Assembly (NCBI GenBank): GCA_023418755.1
Contig: JAEZZE010000206.1
Location: forward strand, 1-5,447
Direction of reading: 5' to 3'
DNA from: Bacillota bacterium
Lineage (GTDB): Bacteria > Bacillota > Bacilli > Paenibacillales > Paenibacillaceae
DNA length: 5,447 nt
The notes under the pieces were generated by a model. That model was not told the DNA's origin. It made no database searches and saw nothing but the letters and a program-made list of their open reading frames with translations. Position numbers and translations under genes: made by a program. Positions 1-5,447 of this stretch are shown here, piece by piece (position 1 is the stretch's first letter; each line of letters starts with the position of its first letter).

Positions 1-165
1 AGTAACGCCCGCCTCGACCAGTCCGTCGACCGCCCATTTGACCGCCACCGGGAAAGCCAGCTCCAGCAAAGGCGCGAATATCGAGCAGTTTAAATCGAGA
101 ATGGAAGCTCCGCTTGCCCGAGCATACGGGTCCTTGTCGGCAATAAAAAAAGCAGGGGGCTGCAT
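1..165 (-). CDS. Unrecognised protein, N-terminal 55 codons only
   Basis: This is the start of a gene that continues past the left edge. An ATG at 165-163 opens a frame with no stop through base 1. A strong Shine-Dalgarno sequence (AGGAGG at 175-170) sits 4 nt upstream, slightly closer than usual. The translation begins MQPPAFFIADKDPYARASGA and continues with a hydrophobic, helix-like stretch at about residues 29-50, ending near EAGVT. GC at third codon positions rises along the frame, as expected for real coding sequence here. I do not recognise the family and assign no function. The DPYARASGA segment loosely recalls the start of PaaI-type thioesterases, but the following residues do not fit that fold, so I do not call it. 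The gene lies 79 nt behind the OsmC-like gene on the same strand with no clear terminator or promoter between them, so co-transcription with the importer operon is likely. Confidence 0.7.
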   Translation of the reverse strand, partial: MQPPAFFIADKDPYARASGASILDLNCSIFAPLLELAFPVAVKWAVDGLVEAGVT

Positions 166-169
166 TCAC

Positions 170-175
170 CCTCCT
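170..175 (-). promoter_or_regulatory. Ribosome binding site of the left-edge gene
   Basis: AGGAGG on the minus strand, followed by GTGA and then the ATG at 165-163. It is the main evidence that a gene starts here, since only 55 codons are visible. A GTG at 169-167 in another frame is too close to the site to use it and gives a low-complexity Gly/Arg-rich translation. Confidence 0.65.
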
Positions 176-207
176 GCCAATTATTGAGCTTTCGGCGCCA
201 TCCGCTC

Positions 208-240
208 GCAAGCCACTTCAGGCTAGCGCCCAAGGCTTGC
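208..240 (-). other. Intergenic stem-loop downstream of the OsmC-like gene
   Basis: An imperfect hairpin starts 4 nt after the OsmC-like stop codon. The outer arms are GCAAGC (213-208 and 240-235 read on the minus strand as GCTTGC and GCAAGC). The inner arms pair CTTGGGC (234-228) with GCCTGAAG (223-216) around a 4-nt loop, with one bulged base in the inner helix and two unpaired bases between the helices. No U-tract follows on either strand, so it does not look like a normal intrinsic terminator. It could protect the upstream mRNA from 3' exonucleases or mark a processing site. It could also be chance, because the folding has not been computed. Confidence 0.35.
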
Positions 241-244
241 CAGC

Positions 245-631
245 TTACGCTTCCACCGTCTCGATCGACGCCCCGTTTCTGAGCGTGTTGCCGATCGTGC
301 ATACTTCTTCGGCAGCCTCGATCAGCTCCCGCTTGTAGGCCTCATCCAGCGAAGCAGGCAGCTTGAGCGTCACCTTGAAATCCGTGAACCGGTCCGTCAC
401 GCCCTTCCCCTTGCGCACGATCACATCGATCTCGATCTCCGAGGCGTCGTAGTCGATTTCGTCGCTGGCAAGTTTTTTCTGCATCGAGATCGAGACGCAT
501 AGTCCGAGCGCGGCTTCCAGAAGCTCCTTAGGGTTAAGCCCGCTGAGGTTCGGCCCGGTGCTGCCGATCACCTGCAAGCCGGCTCCGTTGTAGATTACGT
601 TCTGGCCTTGCGTAATTTTCACCGTTGTCAT
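245..631 (-). CDS. OsmC family protein (YhfA-like, two-cysteine)
   Basis: A 128-residue protein, the usual length for the small OsmC/Ohr superfamily, whose members are cytoplasmic homodimers; studied ones reduce organic hydroperoxides with a cysteine pair. Both expected cysteines are visible. C45 lies in NPKELLEAALGLC and C111 in EEVCTIGNTL, 66 residues apart and at the expected places. The glutamate that Ohr proteins carry ten residues before the first cysteine is lysine here (K35), with glutamate next to it (E36). The xPxELLxxALGxC pattern looks more like the YhfA-type branch than classical Ohr, so peroxidase activity should not be assumed. I chose the ATG at 631-629 because AAGGAGAG at 647-640 is well spaced before it. 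The 32 codons further upstream read as arginine-rich out-of-frame translation of the preceding ATPase gene. It starts 26 nt after the DppF-type gene and is probably in the same transcript. Confidence 0.9.
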   Translation of the reverse strand: MTTVKITQGQNVIYNGAGLQVIGSTGPNLSGLNPKELLEAALGLCVSISMQKKLASDEIDYDASEIEIDVIVRKGKGVTDRFTDFKVTLKLPASLDEAYKRELIEAAEEVCTIGNTLRNGASIETVEA

Positions 632-657
632 CGCCGTATCTCTCCTTGAATGTCGTA

Positions 658-1644
658 TTAAGCGTAATGGCAGGCGACCCGATGGTCCGCCCGCACTTCT
701 CTGACGGCCGGCGACTCGGCCCGGCACTTGTCCGTCGCCAGCGGACAGCGCGTATGGAACACGCAGCCTTGCGGCGGGGACAGCGGCGAAGGAATCTCGC
801 CCTTCAGAATGATCCGTTCCTTCAGCCGGCTGCGGGTGTAATCGGGCACGGCCGACAGCAACGCTTTCGTGTAAGGATGCCCGGGAGCCCGGAACAGATC
901 GTCCGTCAGCGCCTCCTCGACGATCGTCCCCAAGTACATGATGCCGATGCGGTCGGAAATATAGCGGACGACGCTGATGTCGTGCGTGATGAACAGCATC
1001 GTCAAGCCGAGCTCCGCCTGCAGCTCGCGCAGCATGTTCAAAATTTGCGACTGAATGGACACGTCCAACGCGGAGACCGGTTCGTCGCAGATCATGATTT
1101 TCGGATGGACGATCAAGGCGCGGGCCAGTCCGATCCGCTGCCGCTGTCCCCCGGAAAACTCGTGCGGATAACGAAAATAATGCTCCGGCTGCAAGCCGAC
1201 GACTTCGAGGATCCGGAACACTTGCTCCTGGCGCTGCTGCCGGTTGCCTATCTTATGAATAATGAGCGGTTCTTCGAGAATGTCTCCGATTCGTTTGCGC
1301 GGATTCAAGGAAGAGAGCGGATCCTGGAACACGAACTGGATCTCGTTGCGCAACTTGCGCAGCTCCTGCTTCGACAGCTTGACGAGGTCTTGCCCCCGGT
1401 AGAGCACTTCCCCCGAGCTGGCGGGCGTCAAGCCGAGAACGGCGCGTCCGGTCGTGCTCTTGCCCGAGCCCGACTCGCCGACGAGGCCGTACGTCTCCCC
1501 TTCGTACAGACGGAAGGACGCATCCCGGACCGCGTTCACGTGAGCTTTGGCCCCGAACAGCTTGCCGAATGAACCGTATACCGGAAACTTCTTCGCCAGC
1601 CCGTTTACTTCCATGATCGGTTCAGCCGCCGACTGCTTCGCCAT
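658..1644 (-). CDS. dppF: Peptide/nickel-type ABC importer ATPase, DppF/OppF-like
   Basis: A 328-residue cytoplasmic ATP-binding subunit, full length for the DppF/OppF group. It pairs with the DppD-type ATPase to energise import through the two permeases. Visible motifs in order: Walker A GESGSGKST (residues 56-64), Q-loop glutamine 107 in VFQDPLSSLNP, signature FSGGQRQR (163-170), Walker B IMICDEP (183-189), D-loop SALD (191-194) and switch histidine 221 in FITHD. The C-terminal oligopeptide-transporter extension (about 245-328) contains four cysteines, C294, C300, C307 and C325. The ATG at 1644-1642 follows GGAGGA (1656-1651) by 6 nt. The start lies 23 nt inside the end of the preceding ATPase gene, which implies translational coupling. 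The symbol is at family level: dipeptides, oligopeptides, glutathione or nickel cannot be told apart from the ATPase. Confidence 0.95.
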   Translation of the reverse strand: MAKQSAAEPIMEVNGLAKKFPVYGSFGKLFGAKAHVNAVRDASFRLYEGETYGLVGESGSGKSTTGRAVLGLTPASSGEVLYRGQDLVKLSKQELRKLRNEIQFVFQDPLSSLNPRKRIGDILEEPLIIHKIGNRQQRQEQVFRILEVVGLQPEHYFRYPHEFSGGQRQRIGLARALIVHPKIMICDEPVSALDVSIQSQILNMLRELQAELGLTMLFITHDISVVRYISDRIGIMYLGTIVEEALTDDLFRAPGHPYTKALLSAVPDYTRSRLKERIILKGEIPSPLSPPQGCVFHTRCPLATDKCRAESPAVREVRADHRVACHYA

Positions 1645-2653
1645 CTTCGCTCCTCCTCTCCTCCATACGGTTGATCTTCTCGTAATGCCAGCATTTTACC
1701 CGGTGATTCTCGTCCGCTTGCACCATCTCCGGATCCTCGTTCCGGCACTTCTCGTCGGCGTAAGGGCACCGGGTCGAAAACCCGCAGCCGCGCGGAACGT
1801 TGGATAACGAAGGAACCGTCCCTTCGATGACGTGCAGCTTCTCGCGGCGATCGCCCTCCAGCTTCGGAATCGACTTGAGCAGCCCTTGCGTGTAGGGATG
1901 CAGCGGAGTGCTGAACAGCCGCTCCGTCGTCGTCTCCTCGACGATCCGCCCCAAATACATGACTTTGACTCCGGTGCAGATTTCCGAGACGACTCCAAGG
2001 TCGTGCGTAATAAACAGCACGCCCATGCCGAGCGTCCGGTTGAGCTCCGTGATCAGCTCCAGAATTTGCGCCTGGATCGTCACGTCGAGCGCCGTCGTCG
2101 GCTCGTCGGCGATGAGCAGCTTCGGCTCGCAGGCCAGCGCCATCGCGATCATCGCGCGCTGCTGCATGCCGCCGGAAAGCTGATGCGGATAATCGTTCAC
2201 CCGGGTCTCCGGGGAAGGAATGCCCGTCAAGCCGAGAATCTCGATCGCCTTCTTGCGCGCTTCTTTCTTGGACAGCTTGCGATGGAGTCGGAGCGCTTCC
2301 TCGATCTGATTGCCGATCGTATAGACCGGATTCAGCGAAGTGAGCGGGTCCTGGAAGATCATCGAGATGTCGTTGCCCCGAACGGCCCGCAGCTTGGACA
2401 GCGGCAGCTCCAGCAAATTCTCGCCCTCGAACCGGACCTCTCCCTCGTATTCGACGGAATCGGTATGCTCGAGCAGCCTCAGGATGGATTGGGACATCAC
2501 GCTTTTGCCGCAGCCCGATTCGCCTACGATGCCGATAATCTCTCCGCGTTCCATGGAGAAGCTGACCCCGCCGACGGCCGTCGCTTTCCCTCTCTCCGTA
2601 TGAAAATGCGTCTTCAAATTTTTGATTTCCAATAGAGGCGCCTGTTGCTTCAT
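1622..2653 (-). CDS. dppD: Peptide/nickel-type ABC importer ATPase, DppD/OppD-like
   Basis: A 343-residue cytoplasmic ATPase and partner of the DppF-type subunit. Motifs in order, counted from the chosen start: Walker A GESGCGKS (44-51), Q-loop glutamine 101 in IFQDPLTSLNP, signature LSGGMQQR (159-166), Walker B LLIADE (179-184), D-loop TALD (187-190) and switch histidine 217 in FITHD. The C-terminal extension carries C290, C296, C303 and C321. In the related Dpp importers I recall a 4Fe-4S cluster bound by such cysteines in this region; that is family knowledge, not visible here. I chose the ATG at 2653-2651 because GGAGGGG (2666-2660) lies 6 nt upstream and MKQQAPLLEIKNL is a typical N-terminus. 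An upstream in-frame ATG at 2683 overlaps the previous stop as ATGA but has a poor binding site; it would give 353 residues. The last 23 nt overlap the next gene. Confidence 0.95.
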   Translation of the reverse strand: MKQQAPLLEIKNLKTHFHTERGKATAVGGVSFSMERGEIIGIVGESGCGKSVMSQSILRLLEHTDSVEYEGEVRFEGENLLELPLSKLRAVRGNDISMIFQDPLTSLNPVYTIGNQIEEALRLHRKLSKKEARKKAIEILGLTGIPSPETRVNDYPHQLSGGMQQRAMIAMALACEPKLLIADEPTTALDVTIQAQILELITELNRTLGMGVLFITHDLGVVSEICTGVKVMYLGRIVEETTTERLFSTPLHPYTQGLLKSIPKLEGDRREKLHVIEGTVPSLSNVPRGCGFSTRCPYADEKCRNEDPEMVQADENHRVKCWHYEKINRMEERRSEDGEAVGG

Positions 2654-2659
2654 GTCGTT

Positions 2660-2666
2660 CCCCTCC
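2660..2666 (-). promoter_or_regulatory. Ribosome binding site deciding the DppD-type start
   Basis: GGAGGGG on the minus strand with a 6-nt spacer before the ATG at 2653-2651. The competing ATG at 2683-2681 has only a weak purine-rich stretch (AGAAGAAA) upstream, and the ATG at 2668-2666 overlaps this site. The site therefore favours the shorter protein. Confidence 0.7.
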
Positions 2667-2679
2667 ATCCCGTTCGATA

Positions 2680-3573
2680 TCATGATTTCTTCTGCTTAAG
2701 CTTCACGCGCGGGTCCAGAAAATCCCGCAAACCGTCTCCCAGTAAATTCAGCCCGAGCACGGACAAAATGATGAACGCGCCGGGGAACACGACCATCCAC
2801 CACGCCTTGTAGATGACCAGCTTGCCGGCATGGAGAATGTTGCCCCAACTTGCTTCCGGAGCCGGAATGCCGGCACCCAGGAAGCTGAGCGCCGCCTCGG
2901 AAATAATCGCCTCCGCGAAGACGAACGTCGCTTGCACGAGCAGCGGCGACAACGTATTGACGACAATATGCTTCCAGAGAATGCGGGAATCGCTCGCCCC
3001 TTGGGCATGCATCGCTTCGATATAGGTCTGCTCGCGGACGACGAGCGCCGACGAACGGACGACCCTGGCGATATTAGGCGTAAACACGATCGTCAAGGCG
3101 ATAATGACGTTACCCGCGGACGCCCCCAGCGCCGCCATCAGGGCGATGGCGAGCAGCACGCCGGGAATGGCGATCAAGCCGTCGCAAATCCGCATTAAAA
3201 TGTGATCCAGCGTCTTGTAATAGCTGGCGTAAATGCCGATCACGAGACCCAGCAGCGAAGACAGCAGAGCCACGACCAAGCCTACGCTGATGGATACTCT
3301 CGCTCCGTACACGATTCTCGTCATCAAATCCCGGCCGAATTCGTCGGTTCCAAGCAGATGAGCGCCGCTTGGCGGCAGCAGACGTTCAGTCACCTTCATC
3401 GCGTACGGATCGTACGGCATAAGATAAGGCCCGACGGCCGCGATCAAGATGAACAGCGCGAATAAAACGGCGCCGATCACCAAGCCGTAGTTGCTTCTGA
3501 ACCGGCGGAAGCGCAGGACGCGCTGCTCTTTTTTCAGACGTCTGCTCATCGCGACGATGTTTTCTTTCGCCAT
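2680..3573 (-). CDS. dppC: Peptide/nickel-type ABC importer permease, DppC/OppC-like
   Basis: A 297-residue inner-membrane subunit, normal length for DppC/OppC. A basic cytoplasmic N-terminus (about 10-27, rich in R and K) precedes a first hydrophobic segment at about 29-51. The conserved post-TM1 region HLLGTDEFGRDLMTRIVYGARVS lies at 72-94. Further membrane segments are visible at roughly 95-116, 130-150, 153-170, 207-230 and 258-279. The EAA loop, which docks onto the ATPase, is at about 186-210 (EAMHAQGASDSRILWKHIVV). The ending DFLDPRVKLK is typical of the family. The ATG at 3573-3571 is preceded by a GGGAGGAG-type site (about 3587-3580), 15 nt after the stop of the upstream permease gene. 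It is co-transcribed with the flanking genes. Substrate specificity cannot be read from this subunit. Confidence 0.95.
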   Translation of the reverse strand: MAKENIVAMSRRLKKEQRVLRFRRFRSNYGLVIGAVLFALFILIAAVGPYLMPYDPYAMKVTERLLPPSGAHLLGTDEFGRDLMTRIVYGARVSISVGLVVALLSSLLGLVIGIYASYYKTLDHILMRICDGLIAIPGVLLAIALMAALGASAGNVIIALTIVFTPNIARVVRSSALVVREQTYIEAMHAQGASDSRILWKHIVVNTLSPLLVQATFVFAEAIISEAALSFLGAGIPAPEASWGNILHAGKLVIYKAWWMVVFPGAFIILSVLGLNLLGDGLRDFLDPRVKLKQKKS

Positions 3574-3588
3574 GATGCCCTCTCCTCC

Positions 3589-4539
3589 CTATTTGCGGTC
3601 CAGACGAACGCGGGGATCCACCGCGCCGTACAGCAGGTCGACGATCAGATTGATGCCCACGTAGATCAGCGTGACGATCAATACGACGCCCTGGATAACG
3701 GCAAAATCCCTGCGCACGACCGAATTCAGGATGAGCTGGCCCAGTCCGGGAATATTAAAGATCGACTCCACGACGACCGCTCCCGTGACCAGCGTGCCGA
3801 ATGTCTGGCCGATAACGGTCAGAATCGGCAGGAACGCGTTGCGGAAGGCATGCTTCGCCAGCACGGTCAGCTCGCGCAATCCTTTAGCCCGGGCCGTCTT
3901 AATATAATTCAGGTTCAAAATTTCCAGCATGGACGAGCGGGTCATTCTCGTAATGAGAGCCGCCTGGATCGCTCCGAGGGAAAGGCCGGGAAGAATCAAA
4001 TATTGCAAATGCTCCCACAATCCTTTGCTCAACGGCTCGTACCCCGCGACCGGCAGCCATTGCAGCCGCACGCCGACGCCCAGCATCAGGAACAAGCCGA
4101 GCAGGAAGCTCGGGATCGCGAGTCCAAGCAGCGATACGCCCATCAGCGAATAATCGACGGCCGTGCCTCTCTTGTACGCGGCGATCATGCCCAGCGGAAT
4201 CGCCAAAACAAGCGCGATCGCCTGACCGAGAATCGCCAAGGAAAGCGTAGGGCCGATATGCTCGACGATCGCTTGTCCGACGGGTTGGCGCATGAAGATG
4301 GAATCGCCCAGATCGCCTCTTAGCACGCCGGAAACCCAATGAATGTACTGCTCGTGCACGGGACGATTCAACCCGAGCTCCTCATTGAGCGCCTGAATCT
4401 CTTCCTGCGAAGCTTCGATGCCCAGCATCGCGGCCGCGGGGTCGCCCGGCGTCAGGTGGATGATCAAGAAGATCGCGACCGTGACGACGAACAATACGGG
4501 AATCAGAGACAGGAGCCTTTTCGCAACGTATGCCAGCAT
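3589..4539 (-). CDS. dppB: Peptide/nickel-type ABC importer permease, DppB/OppB-like
   Basis: A 316-residue inner-membrane subunit that forms the translocation channel with the DppC-type permease. The N-terminus MLAYVAKRLLSLIPVLFVV and the following hydrophobic helix (about 9-28) with HLTPGDPAA are hallmarks of the DppB/OppB group. The family's periplasmic N-terminal region follows (GLNRPVHEQYIHWVSG at about 56-71, GDLGDSI at 75-81). Other membrane segments lie at about 98-121, 131-156, 178-197, 238-260 and 282-304. The EAA loop is at about 211-235 (YIKTARAKGLRELTVLAKHAFRN). The C-terminus LLYGAVDPRVRLD is typical. The ATG at 4539-4537 follows GAGGGG (4550-4545) by 5 nt. It is the first gene after the 198-nt regulatory gap and is probably the first cistron of a transcript starting near 4636. 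Confidence 0.96.
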   Translation of the reverse strand: MLAYVAKRLLSLIPVLFVVTVAIFLIIHLTPGDPAAAMLGIEASQEEIQALNEELGLNRPVHEQYIHWVSGVLRGDLGDSIFMRQPVGQAIVEHIGPTLSLAILGQAIALVLAIPLGMIAAYKRGTAVDYSLMGVSLLGLAIPSFLLGLFLMLGVGVRLQWLPVAGYEPLSKGLWEHLQYLILPGLSLGAIQAALITRMTRSSMLEILNLNYIKTARAKGLRELTVLAKHAFRNAFLPILTVIGQTFGTLVTGAVVVESIFNIPGLGQLILNSVVRRDFAVIQGVVLIVTLIYVGINLIVDLLYGAVDPRVRLDRK

Positions 4540-4577
4540 GAAATCCCCTCGTTCGTTGAAATATCGAAATCATCAAG

Positions 4578-4622
4578 CAAAAACGCCTTCGGGGGTTTAA
4601 GGAACGGAGAATCGCGTTTTTG
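4578..4622 (-). other. Inverted repeat in the predicted leader of the permease operon
   Basis: CAAAAACGC (4622-4614) and GCGTTTTTG (4586-4578) form perfect 9-nt arms around a 27-nt loop on the minus strand. The 3' arm ends in five Ts. A smaller alternative stem, CCTT with AAGG, directly precedes that T-run. The element lies between the predicted promoter and the first permease gene, where an attenuator would be. The helix has few GC pairs and a large loop, so this may be only a weak terminator or chance. No known riboswitch is recognised. Confidence 0.35.
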
Positions 4623-4642
4623 TCGAAAAATGACTCGGATCG

Positions 4643-4671
4643 ATTGTATTCCATTGTTGCCGATTCATCAA
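4643..4671 (-). promoter_or_regulatory. Predicted sigma-A-type promoter for the permease/ATPase genes
   Basis: On the minus strand, TTGATG (4671-4666) matches the -35 consensus TTGACA at four of six bases. TACAAT (4648-4643) matches the -10 consensus TATAAT at five of six. The spacer is exactly 17 nt. Transcription would start near 4636 and give a leader of about 97 nt before the DppB-type gene. The -35 box begins 4 nt beyond the hairpin at 4676-4719, a terminator-then-promoter order. It is a sequence match only, with no experimental support. Confidence 0.55.
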
Positions 4672-4675
4672 TAGA

Positions 4676-4719
4676 AGGAGGGTGTCGCTAAGTTACGAAG
4701 TAACTTGTCACACCCTCCT
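4676..4719 (-). terminator. Long hairpin after the binding-protein gene; partial terminator or mRNA-stabilising stem
   Basis: The outer arms AGGAGGGTGT (4676-4685) and ACACCCTCCT (4710-4719) pair perfectly over 10 bp. The inner arms AAGTTAC (4690-4696) and GTAACTT (4700-4706) pair over 7 bp around a 3-nt loop. A small asymmetric internal loop separates the helices. It begins 18 nt after the binding-protein stop codon. On the minus strand it is followed by TCTATT rather than a clean run of Ts, so termination may be incomplete. In other binding-protein importers such intercistronic stems are known to raise binding-protein mRNA relative to permease mRNA. On the plus strand no T-run follows, so it does not look like a terminator for opposite transcription. 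Confidence 0.6.
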
Positions 4720-4737
4720 CGAACGGGAAAGACTATC

Positions 4738-5447
4738 TTATTTCGCGACTTTCGCGTTCCATGCAAGCGGAGTTTTGAACAGCTCGAAGCCTTCCAAGTC
4801 CTTCGACGTCGCCACGATGATGTTATAATGGCCGATAACCGTGGACGAACCGAATTCGTACAGGAATTGCTGCAGCTTCTCCCATTCCGCCTTGGCCGCT
4901 TCCGGAGTCGCCGCGCCGCGAATGGCGACCAGCGCTTGCTTCACGGTGTCGTTGTTCAGACCGGCCCAGTCCGGGTTGACGGCGAGCAATTGCGGCGGAG
5001 TCGGCTGATATCCCGTGCTCGCTACGAACAGATCCCATTTGCCGCGATCGTTCTTCGTCTCCAGGAACGTCGGGAAATCGAAGTTGTCGACTTTGACGTT
5101 CATGCCGATCTGGCGAAGCTGCTCTTGAATGACCAGCGTAGCCGTGTACATTTCGGCGTAATCTTTCGTCGTCAGCAGCGTGACTTCTTCTCCGTTATAC
5201 CCGGCTTCCGCGAGAAGCTTCTTAGCCTTCTCTTGGTCGGCTTGATTATAGTATTCCTTGCCGGCGTCGTTCGCCCATTGCACCTGGCTATTGCTCAGAT
5301 AGCCCGGGGCGAGCGAGTATAGCTCCGGCTTGGCGAAGCTCGCCAAAAGGATTTCGTCATTGTTGAGCGCCGCGATAACCGCTTGGCGGATCGTCTGGTT
5401 GGCGAACAAGCCTTCGGAGGTGTTCAGGAACGCGGTCAGAGCCCCGC
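4738..5447 (-). CDS. Family 5 extracellular solute-binding protein, C-terminal part
   Basis: The last 235 residues of a peptide/nickel-type substrate-binding protein; the N-terminus, including any lipoprotein signal, lies beyond the right edge. The frame is open from the window end to TAA at 4740-4738. The first visible residues, GALTAFLNTSEG then LFANQTIRQAVIAALNNDEI, match the family's 'N-terminal end of lobe II' pattern, in which a small helix leads into R-QA-x-x-AI/LN-x-x-E/D. Further on, KAKKLLAEAGYNGEEVTLLT and IQEQLRQIGMNVKV are also characteristic. The C-terminus (FELFKTPLAWNAKVAK) is the typical family ending. Full-length relatives have about 500-600 residues, so roughly half is missing. 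It would bind the solute outside the membrane and deliver it to the DppB/DppC-type channel. The ligand cannot be deduced. The TTG at 5409 is internal, not the start. Confidence 0.93.
   Translation of the reverse strand, partial: GALTAFLNTSEGLFANQTIRQAVIAALNNDEILLASFAKPELYSLAPGYLSNSQVQWANDAGKEYYNQADQEKAKKLLAEAGYNGEEVTLLTTKDYAEMYTATLVIQEQLRQIGMNVKVDNFDFPTFLETKNDRGKWDLFVASTGYQPTPPQLLAVNPDWAGLNNDTVKQALVAIRGAATPEAAKAEWEKLQQFLYEFGSSTVIGHYNIIVATSKDLEGFELFKTPLAWNAKVAK

Noticed and set aside
181..205. A possible promoter for the left-edge gene (TTGCGA with an AATAAT or TCAATA box).
   Set aside because: The spacing is 18-20 nt with weak matches, and transcription would begin inside or next to the ribosome binding site at 170-175.
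90..302. A 70-codon minus-strand frame running from inside the OsmC-like gene into the left-edge gene.
   Set aside because: It spans the stop and intergenic region, overlaps two better supported genes in other frames and has no ribosome binding site at its start.
632..727. A 32-residue N-terminal extension of the OsmC-like protein.
   Set aside because: It mostly overlaps the end of the DppF-type gene in another frame, is Arg/Gly-rich, and would skip the well-placed AAGGAGAG site before the ATG at 631.
625..1572. A 315-codon open frame on the plus strand, opposite the DppF-type gene.
   Set aside because: It is antisense to a gene with all ABC ATPase motifs, has Arg/Gln/Asp/Leu-rich composition without recognisable domains, and lacks a ribosome binding site. 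Long antisense frames are common in GC-rich coding DNA.
1832..2635. A 267-codon open frame on the plus strand, opposite the DppD-type gene.
   Set aside because: It is the same kind of antisense shadow: arginine-rich, low in recognisable structure, and fully contained in a well-supported gene on the other strand.
4705..5322. A 205-codon open frame on the plus strand opposite the solute-binding protein gene.
   Set aside because: It is antisense to a clear family 5 binding protein and begins inside the arm of the intercistronic hairpin; no domain or ribosome site supports it.
1..5447. CRISPR arrays, tRNA or rRNA genes, insertion-sequence ends and phage genes.
   Set aside because: No regularly spaced repeats, cloverleaf-like sequences, transposase motifs or terminal inverted repeats were seen; the window is almost filled by the importer operon.

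Overview
The window is one minus-strand gene cluster; every gene I can support is transcribed from high to low coordinates. It encodes a complete dipeptide/oligopeptide/nickel-type (PepT/Dpp/Opp family) ABC importer core, preceded by its solute-binding protein and followed by a small OsmC-like redox protein and the start of an unrecognised gene. Strong GGAGG-type ribosome binding sites before nearly every gene, moderately high GC and the style of the proteins suggest a GC-richer member of the Bacillota, such as Paenibacillus or Cohnella. That placement is an inference; no marker gene fixes the taxon.

Layout in transcription order: (1) 5447-4738, the C-terminal 235 residues of a family 5 extracellular solute-binding protein, whose start lies outside the window; (2) 4737-4540, a 198-nt intergenic region holding a long imperfect hairpin, a good sigma-A-type promoter (TTGATG, 17 nt, TACAAT) and a second inverted repeat in the predicted leader; (3) 4539-3589, a DppB-type permease; (4) 3573-2680, a DppC-type permease; (5) 2653 (or 2683)-1622, a DppD-type ATPase; (6) 1644-658, a DppF-type ATPase overlapping the preceding gene by 23 nt; (7) 631-245, an OsmC/YhfA-like protein of 128 residues; (8) 244-166, a short gap with a hairpin; (9) 165-1, the first 55 codons of an unrecognised gene that runs off the left edge.

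Working model: the lipoprotein-type binding protein captures a peptide or similar small solute outside the membrane. The two permeases form the channel, and the DppD/DppF heterodimer powers import. The hairpin and promoter between the binding-protein gene and the permease genes would let the binding protein be made in different amounts from the membrane complex. The OsmC-like protein is only 26 nt behind the last ATPase gene, so it is probably co-transcribed with the importer. This suggests, but does not prove, a link to a thiol- or peroxide-related substrate.

Most of the window is an ordinary importer operon. I saw no sign of a new defence, mobile or RNA-guided system. The parts worth a second look are the regulatory architecture at 4540-4737, the OsmC linkage and the unidentified gene at the left edge.
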